Shown here piece after piece: positions 42,920-49,957 of a stretch of 64,000 nt of DNA. The stretch is from positions 186,001 through 250,000 of the forward strand of contig NZ_BEWA01000012.1 in the NCBI RefSeq assembly GCF_003112535.1, in the 5' to 3' direction. How positions within the stretch are numbered: position 1 is the stretch's first letter; each line of letters starts with the position of its first letter. Position numbers and translations under genes: made by a program. The notes under the pieces are model-generated. The model was not told the DNA's origin. It saw nothing but the letters and a program-made list of their open reading frames with translations, and did no database searches. This DNA comes from Streptomyces rishiriensis. GTDB lineage: Bacteria; Actinomycetota; Actinomycetes; Streptomycetales; Streptomycetaceae.

Positions 42920-44318
42920 TCTTCCCCGGAAGGCGGTCACCCGGACCGCCAAGCTCGCCGCGCTCCCGCTCGGCTTCGCCGGGCGGGCGACCTGGGGCCT
43001 GGGCAAGCGGATCGTGGGCGAGTCCGCGGAGATCGTCGGCCGCGAGCTGCAGCAGCGCACCGCCGAGCAGCTCTTCAAGGTGCTGGGCGAGCTGAAGGGG
43101 GGCGCGATGAAGTTCGGGCAGGCGCTGTCCGTCTTCGAGTCCGCCCTGCCCGAGGAGGTGGCCGGCCCCTACCGCGCGGCGCTCACCAAGCTCCAGGACG
43201 CGGCGCCGCCGATGCCGACGCGCACGGTGCACTCCGTGCTCACGGCACAGCTCGGCGCGGACTGGTCCGAGCTGTTCCTCGAGTTCGACGACAAGCCGGC
43301 CGCGGCCGCCTCGATCGGCCAGGTGCATCGAGCGGTGTGGCACGACGGCCGGGAGGTCGCCGTCAAGGTCCAGTATCCGGGGGCCGGCGAGGCACTCCTG
43401 TCCGACCTGAACCAACTCAGCCGGTTCGCAAGGCTGTTGGGCCCGCTCATCCCGGGCATGGACGTCAAGCCCCTGATCACCGAGCTCAGGGACCGGGTCT
43501 CCGAGGAGCTCGACTACGGGCTGGAGGCGCAGGCCCAGCAGGCCCACGCGGAGGAGTTCGCCGCCGACCCCGACGTGGTCGTCCCGGCGGTCGTCCACCA
43601 GTGCGACCAGGTCCTGGTCACCGAGTGGATCGACGGCGTGCCGCTCTCCGAGGTGATCGCCGACGGGACCGAGGAGCAGCGCGATCGCGCCGGTCAGCTG
43701 CTGTCCCGCTTCCTGTTCTCCGGTCCGGCACGCACCGGCCTGCTGCACGCCGACCCGCACCCCGGCAACTTCCGTCTCCTGCCGGGCGGCCCGGGCGGCG
43801 AGGACGACTGGCGGCTGGGGGTGCTGGACTTCGGCACCGTGGACCGGCTCCAGGGCGGGCTGCCCGATCCGATCGGCGAGTCGCTGCGCATGACCCTGGA
43901 CGGCGAGGCGGAGGCGGTCTACGAACTGCTCCGCAGGGAGGGCTTCGTCAAGGAGTCCATCGAGCTGGACCCCGACGCGGTCCTCGACTACCTCCTGCCG
44001 ATCATCGAGCCGGCCCGGGTGGAGGAGTTCACGTTCACCCGCGGCTGGATGCGCAGCCAGGCGGCCAGGATCGCCGACATACGCTCCCCCGCCCACCAGT
44101 TGGGCAAGCAGCTCAACCTGCCGCCTGCCTACCTCCTGATACACCGGGTGACCCTGAGCACGATCGGCGTGCTGTGCCAGCTCGGCGCGACGGTGCGGCT
44201 GCGCGAGGAACTGGAGGAATGGCTGCCCGGGTTCCTCCCGGAGGAGACCCCGGACGACCAGGGAGCGCTGGAGGAACTGGAAGAGCTGGAGGCCGGGGAT
44301 TCGGTCGCGGAGGCGTGA
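42912..44318 (+). CDS. ABC1/UbiB-family atypical kinase
   Basis: 468 aa from the ATG at 42912 with GGAGGG. Family signatures: KxGQ (GGAMKFGQALS), Ala-rich loop AAAASIGQVH in place of the Gly loop, VKVQYPG, catalytic LLHADPHPGNF, and metal LDFGTVDR. UbiB/ADCK proteins assist isoprenoid quinone biology and have ATPase rather than protein-kinase activity. Ends with an acidic Glu/Leu tail. Overlap with the ThiF-like gene implies a joint function. Confidence 0.93.
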   Translation: MSDLPRKAVTRTAKLAALPLGFAGRATWGLGKRIVGESAEIVGRELQQRTAEQLFKVLGELKGGAMKFGQALSVFESALPEEVAGPYRAALTKLQDAAPPMPTRTVHSVLTAQLGADWSELFLEFDDKPAAAASIGQVHRAVWHDGREVAVKVQYPGAGEALLSDLNQLSRFARLLGPLIPGMDVKPLITELRDRVSEELDYGLEAQAQQAHAEEFAADPDVVVPAVVHQCDQVLVTEWIDGVPLSEVIADGTEEQRDRAGQLLSRFLFSGPARTGLLHADPHPGNFRLLPGGPGGEDDWRLGVLDFGTVDRLQGGLPDPIGESLRMTLDGEAEAVYELLRREGFVKESIELDPDAVLDYLLPIIEPARVEEFTFTRGWMRSQAARIADIRSPAHQLGKQLNLPPAYLLIHRVTLSTIGVLCQLGATVRLREELEEWLPGFLPEETPDDQGALEELEELEAGDSVAEA

Positions 44319-44330
44319 GGAGCGGACGGC

Positions 44331-44360
44331 GTGAGGAGCGGACGGTGTGACGCTTCTCAC
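44331..44360. terminator. Hairpin between UbiB and zinc-ribbon gene
   Basis: GTGAGGAGCG and CGCTTCTCAC form a 10-bp stem with one G-U pair between convergent stops; the left arm belongs to a 16-bp direct repeat. Confidence 0.65.
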
Positions 44361-44605
44361 CACCATTCGGAGTCCAGTCGCCCCTCGATCGCCCTGAGGT
44401 TGTCGCGGGCACAGGCCTCGCAGTAGTAGCGCCGGACGCCGTGCTCCACCGAGCAGGTCCAGGTGACGGGCGGTGGCTGCGCGGTCTGCGCGCCGCAGCG
44501 CGCGCAGGTCACAGGGCCGGGCTCGGACGAGGAGTCGTCCCGGTCGCCGTCTCCGGCTCGGTCACTGGCTCCGGCTCGGTCACTGGCTCCGGGAGGACTC
44601 GTCAT
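44357..44605 (-). CDS. Small zinc-ribbon protein
   Basis: 82 aa. Four cysteines in two pairs (CARCG and YYCEAC, with an extra Cys in WTCSVEHG) predict a zinc ribbon. The N-terminal 30 residues contain a duplicated GASDRAG encoded by an 18-bp repeat (about 44553-44590) and are disordered. The end has a WW pair (SEWW). Conserved small protein of unknown role; not a WhiB member. ATG at 44605. Confidence 0.8.
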   Translation of the reverse strand: MTSPPGASDRAGASDRAGDGDRDDSSSEPGPVTCARCGAQTAQPPPVTWTCSVEHGVRRYYCEACARDNLRAIEGRLDSEWW

Positions 44606-44652
44606 CCTCGGGACGATAACCCCGCAGCCCAGCGGTCCGCTCGTACAACGCA

Positions 44653-44692
44653 CCGCGGGGGCCGGCCCGTTCGGAGGGACCGGCCCCCGCGG
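44653..44692. terminator. 13-bp perfect hairpin ending the wblC operon
   Basis: CCGCGGGGGCCGG pairs exactly with CCGGCCCCCGCGG around a 14-nt loop, 53 bp after the Arg-rich gene stop. Confidence 0.88.
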
Positions 44693-44745
44693 GGAGAGCT
44701 TCGCCCCCCGGTGAGTCGGGAGGCCACCGCTTCAGGCGGGTGTCG

Positions 44746-45069
44746 TTACTGCATCACGGCCATGGCGAGCGCCCGGCGGGCGCGCAGCGAGGCGCGCTCC
44801 GCCCGACGCTGCATCCGGCGAGCGGCCAGCAGGCGCGCGGCCTGACGGCCCTGCTCGGCCTCGCGCAGTCGGTCGTGCATATGCGCACGAGCCAGGGCTT
44901 CTGGGATGAGTTGCATCTCGCGGGTCCTGTTCTGACGCGAGTCGTACGCGCCGGTGGTGGTGACGTCTTCGGTCGCGGAGCCTGCGGGCTCGCTGGTGAA
45001 CGGCTTCATCGGGGCCTGCTTCTTGGGGTCTTGCGTGAGGGGGCGGTCGATCGTTCCTGCGATGCTCAT
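44746..45069 (-). CDS. Arg-rich small protein translationally coupled to wblC
   Basis: 107 aa. Its ATG overlaps the wblC stop (ATGA), so it will be made whenever wblC is made. N-terminal 60 residues are polar and flexible; residues about 62-107 form one highly basic amphipathic helix (HDRLREAEQGRQAARLLAARR, then RRAERASLRARRALA). No domain recognised. The charge pattern suggests RNA, ribosome or nucleoid binding, which is inference only. Followed by a strong terminator. Confidence 0.8.
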   Translation of the reverse strand: MSIAGTIDRPLTQDPKKQAPMKPFTSEPAGSATEDVTTTGAYDSRQNRTREMQLIPEALARAHMHDRLREAEQGRQAARLLAARRMQRRAERASLRARRALAMAVMQ

Positions 45070-45434
45070 GCTGTGACCGGGTTCTTGCGCGGGCGACCAC
45101 GCGGCCGCTTGCGGGCGACGACGACACCCTGGACGAACAGCTCGCCACCCCAGACGCCCCAGGGCTCGCGGCGCTCCTTGGCACCGGCGAGGCAGGCCTC
45201 GATCAGCGGGCAGGTGCGGCACAGGGACTTGGCGTACTCGACGTCGGCCGGCGTCTCGGCGAAGAAGACCTCCGGGTCGTAGGAACGGCAGGGGACGGGC
45301 ACGCCGAGGTTCTCGATGGCGTCGTCGAGCGCGGTGAGCGCCGTGAGCGGGGTCAAGGTGGGGTCCTTCGTGAGGCCGGGCGGGGGGAACGTGTCGGAAG
45401 GCGGTACGGACGGGGCGTGCGCTTCGAGTTGCAC
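45066..45434 (-). CDS. wblC: WhiB-like antibiotic-resistance activator WblC (WhiB7)
   Basis: 122 aa. [4Fe-4S] cysteines Cys49, Cys72, Cys75 and Cys81, the WhiB turn GVWGG (93-97) and a C-terminal AT-hook RGRP (112-115) flanked by RKRP and RKNP. The AT-hook identifies the WhiB7/WblC branch, the activator of intrinsic resistance to ribosome-targeting antibiotics, which works with the housekeeping sigma factor. GTG start at 45434 after GAGGA. An unusually complex upstream leader is annotated separately. Confidence 0.95.
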   Translation of the reverse strand: MQLEAHAPSVPPSDTFPPPGLTKDPTLTPLTALTALDDAIENLGVPVPCRSYDPEVFFAETPADVEYAKSLCRTCPLIEACLAGAKERREPWGVWGGELFVQGVVVARKRPRGRPRKNPVTA

Positions 45435-45544
45435 GGTGTGTTTTTCCTCGTCTGGTCGGTCCGGTCCGGTAGGACCGGTTGTCGGCGGGTACCGGGTTCT
45501 TTTCTTGTCCCGAGGCCCCTTCGCTCCGTCGTCCCCGTGATCGG

Positions 45545-45589
45545 GACAAACAGAAGGGCCGCGGATCCCGGGTGGGGTTCCGCGGCCCT
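45545..45589 (-). terminator. Attenuator hairpin upstream of wblC
   Basis: On the transcribed strand AGGGCCGCGGA (45589-45579) pairs perfectly with TCCGCGGCCCT (45565-45555) over a 13-nt loop and is followed by TCTGTTTGTC, an unusual U-rich tail for this GC level. It lies 121 bp before the wblC GTG. Premature termination here would keep wblC off until translation is disturbed. Confidence 0.88.
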
Positions 45590-45600
45590 GAAGGCGCCGG

Positions 45601-45618
45601 CCTGATCGACGATCAGGC
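45601..45618 (-). promoter_or_regulatory. Small stem-loop overlapping the leader ORF stop
   Basis: GCCTGATC-GTC-GATCAGGC, 8 bp and a 3-nt loop; the leader stop codon TGA (45615-45613) is inside the 5' arm. A ribosome at the stop would melt it, so it may take part in the choice between terminator and antiterminator. Confidence 0.6.
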
Positions 45619-45930
45619 TGGATCACTCCAGGGTTCCGGCCCACGGAAGGCCCACATCAGGTAGTGCTGCGTCGTCTGCTTCCGGAAGCCGGCACCGGTT
45701 GCCGCAAAGGCATAGGCATGCGCCTGTCCCTTTACTGCTTCCAGTGCCTTGGTCGGTCGCTCATTGCGCTCGCGGACGGGAAGATCCGCGGAGGCAACGG
45801 AGGAGGACGCCAGCCGGCCGGCGCTGATGCCGGACAGACCGGTGCCCAGGGTCGAGGCGCCGAGCGTGCAGGTGGAGACGACAGAGAGATCGGTCAGTTT
45901 GGCGGCGGAGCTGCGGTTGATGATGATCAC
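45613..45930 (-). CDS. wblC upstream leader ORF (105 codons)
   Basis: GTG at 45930 with an AGGAGG site at ideal distance; 105 aa, ending 24 bp before the attenuator. Codons 1-50 have normal Streptomyces GC3, the later part does not (GCA, GTA, GGA codons), as if constrained by RNA structure. Nested short frames also exist: a 20-codon ORF (45719-45657, AGGGA site) whose TGA overlaps the ATG of the last 14 codons (45657-45613, WAFRGPEPWSDPA). Which one is the regulatory uORF is not decidable here. No product domain recognised. Confidence 0.6.
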   Translation of the reverse strand: MIIINRSSAAKLTDLSVVSTCTLGASTLGTGLSGISAGRLASSSVASADLPVRERNERPTKALEAVKGQAHAYAFAATGAGFRKQTTQHYLMWAFRGPEPWSDPA

Positions 45931-46044
45931 TGGAATCGCCTCCTCTCGGCGTCTCGGGGGACCGGGGGTGAGCCCAGTCCGACGGATATGCAAGTACAGC
46001 ACGGAATCAGGGCCTTGGAGAAGGCCGCCGTTCCCGTGTCTAAG

Positions 46045-46084
46045 AACCTATGGGGATTGCCGGGGCATGCGCAAACTATTTTTT
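46045..46084 (-). promoter_or_regulatory. Candidate WblC-type promoter
   Basis: AAAAAATAG directly before a -35-like TTTGCG (46075-46070), then a -10-like CATAGG or TAGGTT 17-19 nt on (around 46052-46045). An A/T tract just upstream of the -35 is the reported mark of WhiB7-activated promoters. Confidence 0.6.
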
Positions 46085-46119
46085 CGACGAGTTCGGATCA
46101 ATCCCCCGGGCCTCGCCCC

Positions 46120-48333
46120 TCAGTCCTCCGCGTCGCCCTCCGCAACGTCGTGGCCTGCGCAGATGGCCAGAACGTCGGCGCCGTAGCGGTTGAGCTTGCG
46201 CACGCCGACCCCCGGGATCCGCGCGAGCTCGCCCTCCTCCTCGGGCACGGTCTCGGCGATCGCCATCAGCGTCTTGTCCGTGAAGACGCAGTACGCCGGC
46301 TGTCCGCTTCGCCGCGCCTGGACCGCACGCCAGTCCCGCAGCCGTTCGTAGAGCCCCTCGTCCATGTCGGAGGGGCAGTCCTCGCAGCGCATCAGCTTCA
46401 TCTCGCCGGCGTCGGTCAGGGTCCGTCCGCAGACCCGGCAGCGGGCCGGACTGCGCTGGGTGCGGCGCGGCGCGACGGGCGCGAGCGCCGCCGCGCCGGC
46501 GAAGCCACGCTCGATGCCTCCCGCGCCTCCTGCGCCTCCGACGCCGGCGCGGCCGGCTGCGGCGCCCGAGCCGGGGCGCAGGCCGTCGAGGAAGCGGCTG
46601 GGACGACGGTTGGGGCGGCCGCCCGGTGAGCGGGAGAGCGCCCAGGAGACGTGGAGGCGTTCGCGGGCCCGGGTGACCCCGACGTAGAGGAGACGACGCT
46701 CCTCCTCGATCTGCTCGTCGGTCCTGGCGTAGGTGATCGGCATCATGCCCTCGGCGACGCCGACGAGGAAGACGACGTCCCACTCCAGGCCCTTGGCCGA
46801 ATGCAGGGAGGCCAGGGTGACGCCCTGGACGGTCGGGGCGTGCTGGGCGCTCACCCGCTCGTCGAGTTCGGCGACCAGGTCGGCGAGCGTGGCGCCGGGC
46901 TGGGCCGCGGAGAAGTCCTGGGCCAGGGCGACGAGCGCGGCCAACGACTCCCAGCGTTCTCTGACGGCTCCGGAGCCCGCCGGCGGCTGGTTGGTCCAGC
47001 CCTCGCCGGAGAGGACGGCACGCACCTGGGAGGGCAGGTCGACGGCGTCTTCGAGAAGGGCGTCGTTGCCGCCGAAGCGGGCCGCGCCACGCAGGGCGAC
47101 CCCCGCCTTGCGCACCTCGGGCCGGTCGAAGAAGCGCTCGGCGCCGCGCAGCTGGTACGGGACGCCGAGGTCGGCCAGAGCCTGCTCGTAGGTCTCCGAC
47201 TGCGCGTTCGTGCGGAACAGGACGGCGATCTCCGCGGCCGGGACGCCCGCGGCGAGGAGTTCACGGATACGGCGGGCCGCGCCCTCCGCCTCGGCCGGCT
47301 CGTCGGGGTATTCGCTGTAGGCGGGCTCGGGCCCTGGGGCCCGCTGGGAGACCAGCTCCAGACGGTGGTCCGCGGCGCGGCCGCGGGCCTGGGCGAGCAG
47401 GCCGTTGGCGAGATGGACGACCTGGGGGGTGGAGCGGTAGTCCCGCACCAGCTTGACGACGGTGGCGCCGGGGTGGCGGGTGCGGAAGTCGAGCAGGTGG
47501 TCGGGGGTGGCCCCGGTGAAGGAGTAGATCGTCTGGCTGGCGTCGCCGACCACGCACAGGTCGTCCCGCTCGCCGAGCCACAGTTCGAGCAGGCGCTGCT
47601 GCAGGGGGCTGACGTCCTGGTACTCGTCGACCACGAAGTGCTGGTACTGGGCGCGCACCTGCTCGGCGATGTCGTGCCGGTCCTGCAGGACGGCGACGGT
47701 CAGCAGCAGGACGTCCTCGAAGTCGATGACGGCGCGGGCCCGCTTGACGTCCTCGTAGGCGGCGTAGAGCTGGGCGATCTCGGCGGGATCGCGGGGGATC
47801 TCGCGGCCCGCCTTGGCGGCGGCCAGGGCGTAGTCGGCCGGGACGGTCTGGGTGACCTTGGACCACTCGATCTCCGCGGTGGCGTCCCGCAGCTCGCCGC
47901 GGTCGAGCCGGATGCGGCAGGCGGCGGCCGCGTCGGCGACGAGCTGGATCTTGCGGTCGACGAGCCGGGGCAGCGATCCACCGATCGCTTTCGGCCAGAA
48001 GTACTGGAGCTGGCGCAGGGCCGCGGAGTGAAAGGTGCGGGCCTGGACGCCCTGGGCTCCGAGCTGGCGCAGCCGGCCCCGCATCTCGCCTGCGGCACGG
48101 TTGGTGAAGGTGACGGCGAGCACGCTGGAGGGCTGCAGGATGCCGGCGCGGACTCCGTAGGCGATGCGGTGGGTGATCGCGCGGGTCTTGCCGGTCCCGG
48201 CTCCTGCCAGCACGCACACCGGACCGCGCAGGGCGGTGGCGACCTCGCGCTGCTCGGGGTCGAGCCCTTCGAGCACCGCGTCGGCCGAGTCCGGTGCCTG
48301 CGGGAAGAGGGAGGAGTGCGTTGCTGCTGTCAC
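46120..48333 (-). CDS. uvrD2: ATP-dependent DNA helicase UvrD2
   Basis: 737 aa SF1A helicase: Walker A GAGTGKTRA, motif Ia TFTNRAAGEM, DEYQD, GDASQTIYSF, and VTRARERL. After a Gly/Ala hinge comes a four-Cys zinc element (CRVCGRTL...CEDC) and a C-terminal HRDC domain (about 650-725, ETVPEEEGELARIPGVGVRKL). This N-helicase/tetracysteine/HRDC order is that of actinobacterial UvrD2, which is essential in mycobacteria. GTG start at 48333. Confidence 0.92.
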   Translation of the reverse strand: MTAATHSSLFPQAPDSADAVLEGLDPEQREVATALRGPVCVLAGAGTGKTRAITHRIAYGVRAGILQPSSVLAVTFTNRAAGEMRGRLRQLGAQGVQARTFHSAALRQLQYFWPKAIGGSLPRLVDRKIQLVADAAAACRIRLDRGELRDATAEIEWSKVTQTVPADYALAAAKAGREIPRDPAEIAQLYAAYEDVKRARAVIDFEDVLLLTVAVLQDRHDIAEQVRAQYQHFVVDEYQDVSPLQQRLLELWLGERDDLCVVGDASQTIYSFTGATPDHLLDFRTRHPGATVVKLVRDYRSTPQVVHLANGLLAQARGRAADHRLELVSQRAPGPEPAYSEYPDEPAEAEGAARRIRELLAAGVPAAEIAVLFRTNAQSETYEQALADLGVPYQLRGAERFFDRPEVRKAGVALRGAARFGGNDALLEDAVDLPSQVRAVLSGEGWTNQPPAGSGAVRERWESLAALVALAQDFSAAQPGATLADLVAELDERVSAQHAPTVQGVTLASLHSAKGLEWDVVFLVGVAEGMMPITYARTDEQIEEERRLLYVGVTRARERLHVSWALSRSPGGRPNRRPSRFLDGLRPGSGAAAGRAGVGGAGGAGGIERGFAGAAALAPVAPRRTQRSPARCRVCGRTLTDAGEMKLMRCEDCPSDMDEGLYERLRDWRAVQARRSGQPAYCVFTDKTLMAIAETVPEEEGELARIPGVGVRKLNRYGADVLAICAGHDVAEGDAED

Positions 48334-48449
48334 ACCGCCATGCTGCCAGGTCCCCGGAGGCGGGCGGGTCGGTTGTCCACAGGCGGGCCCTTGCAGTCGT
48401 ACTAATGCGGCGAGCGTCACCTCGGCGCCCGCCCCCGGCGTCGGCTCGC

Positions 48450-48476
48450 GGGAATGGCAGCCCTGTCACGGACGTT
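48450..48476 (+). promoter_or_regulatory. SigR-dependent promoter of mycoredoxin
   Basis: GGGAAT (48450-48455), exactly 18 nt, then GTT (48474-48476), 52 bp before the mycoredoxin start. Same format as the sigR promoter at 17638-17664. Confidence 0.9.
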
Positions 48477-48527
48477 CTCCCCCTACGACCGCCTGTCCCC
48501 CCGACCCGCCGAAGGAGCACGAGAGAC

Positions 48528-48770
48528 ATGCTGGGCACCGTGACGATGTACAGCACCACGTGGTGCGGCTACTGCCAGCGGCTGAAGAAGCAGATGGACC
48601 GCGAGGGCATCGCGTACACCGAGATCAACATCGAGCAGGACCCGGATTCCGCCGCGTTCGTCGAGAAGGCGAATGGCGGAAACCAGACGGTGCCGACCGT
48701 GCTCTTCCCCGATGGTTCGACGCTGACGAACCCGTCGCTGGCGCAGGTGAAGCAGAAGATCGGCGTGTGA
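48528..48770 (+). CDS. Mycoredoxin (glutaredoxin-fold, mycothiol-dependent)
   Basis: 80 aa with the active site CGYC (Cys13, Cys16) and the cis-Pro segment TVPTVLFPDGS. Actinobacterial proteins of this type reduce mycothiol mixed disulfides on proteins. The SigR promoter makes it part of the thiol-oxidative stress response led by the sigR-rsrA pair at 16-17 kb. AAGGAG before the ATG. Confidence 0.92.
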   Translation: MLGTVTMYSTTWCGYCQRLKKQMDREGIAYTEINIEQDPDSAAFVEKANGGNQTVPTVLFPDGSTLTNPSLAQVKQKIGV

Positions 48771-48806
48771 CCGTGTCCGGCGCGTGACCGGGCGCAGCCG
48801 TACGAG

Positions 48807-48840
48807 GAAGGGCGGCCCCGAGCTCTCGGGGCCGCCCTTC
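48807..48840. terminator. 15-bp perfect hairpin between mycoredoxin and nudC
   Basis: GAAGGGCGGCCCCGA and TCGGGGCCGCCCTTC with a GCTC loop, between convergent stops. Confidence 0.9.
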
Positions 48841-48860
48841 GTCCGTGTCTGCGTGTCGGG

Positions 48861-49802
48861 TCAGACGCCGCGGGTGGGCAGCGGCTTGCCGTACCAGAGC
48901 TCGATCAGACGGGCCGCGATGGAGATCCCGTAGGGGGGAAGCACCTCGCCGGACTCGAAGGCGGCGCCGAGTTCGTCGCGGGAGAACCAGCGGGCCTCGT
49001 GGATCTCGTCGCCGTCGACGTCGATGTCGGTGGACGTGGCGCGGGCCATGAAGCCCAGCATGAGGCTGGACGGGAAGGGCCAGGGCTGGCTGGCGATGTA
49101 CTCGACCGGGCCGACGGTGATGCCGGCCTCCTCGAAGACCTCACGGCGCACGGACTGCTCGATGGACTCGCCGGGCTCCACGAACCCGGCGAGGGTGGAG
49201 AAGCGGCCCTCGGGCCAGTGGACCTGGCGGCCGAGGAGGATGCGGTCGTCCTCGTCGGTCACGGCCATGATCACCGCGGGGTCGGTGCGCGGGTAGTGCT
49301 CGGCGCCGCAGGCGGGGCAGCGGCGGACGTGGCCGGCCGCGGCGATGACCGTGCGCTCGCCGCAGCGGGAGCAGAAGCGGTGGGTGCGCTGCCAGTTCTC
49401 CAGGCCGACCGCGTGCACCATGAGCCCCACGTCGCGGGGTGACAGGAGCAGTCCCGCCTCGCGCAGTCCGGCCGGGCGGGCGGACTGGTCGATACGGCCG
49501 GGCAGCGCGTCCTTCTGCAGGGCGAAGTAGCTGACGCCGTCGTCGTCGGTGCCGAGGAAGTAGCGGTGCGCCTCGGTCAGGGGCGCCTCGAACGACGGGG
49601 TCATCACGAGTTCGGTGCGGCCGTCGGGCGCCTCGTCGATGAGGACCTGGCCGCCGGAGACGACGAAGCATCGCGTCGTCGGGTGGCTCCACGCCGCGGC
49701 CAGCCAGGCCTCGTCGAGCCGGTGGTGGGCGGCCCGGTCGACGCCGCTCGGCGCGGTGAGCGAGAGGGGTCGATCGGCGTTCTGGTCGGTCCAGGTGGTC
49801 AC
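48861..49802 (-). CDS. nudC: NAD(+)/NADH diphosphatase NudC
   Basis: 313 aa with GTG start at 49802. N-terminal domain, zinc ribbon (CSRCG...CPACG, about 154-172), Nudix box (GFVEPGESIEQSVRREVFEE) and the NudC-specific SQPWPFPSSLM. It hydrolyses NADH to NMNH and AMP and in E. coli removes NAD caps from RNA. A normal-length member of the family. Confidence 0.94.
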   Translation of the reverse strand: MTTWTDQNADRPLSLTAPSGVDRAAHHRLDEAWLAAAWSHPTTRCFVVSGGQVLIDEAPDGRTELVMTPSFEAPLTEAHRYFLGTDDDGVSYFALQKDALPGRIDQSARPAGLREAGLLLSPRDVGLMVHAVGLENWQRTHRFCSRCGERTVIAAAGHVRRCPACGAEHYPRTDPAVIMAVTDEDDRILLGRQVHWPEGRFSTLAGFVEPGESIEQSVRREVFEEAGITVGPVEYIASQPWPFPSSLMLGFMARATSTDIDVDGDEIHEARWFSRDELGAAFESGEVLPPYGISIAARLIELWYGKPLPTRGV

Positions 49803-49957
49803 GGGTACTTCCAACTCCCCCGGTGGAACGGTTGTTTCGGCGGGCGGTTCAGTGGGACGTACAGAAGGCGACGACCGGTTCGGGTGCGGTGCCGTGGTGC
49901 GGGGCGGTCTCTCCAGTCTGCGCCCCGCGCGCGGGCCCTCCGGGCCGATCGGCGACG

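Larger units (their letters stand above)
45435..46119 (-). promoter_or_regulatory. wblC leader and promoter region
   Basis: 685 bp between the uvrD2 stop and wblC. In transcription order: A/T-rich promoter (46084-46045), a leader ORF with strong ribosome site (45930-45613), a small stem-loop (45601-45618), a terminator hairpin with U-rich tail (45589-45545) and about 110 nt to the wblC start. This is the layout of an attenuated whiB7 leader. Confidence 0.85.
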
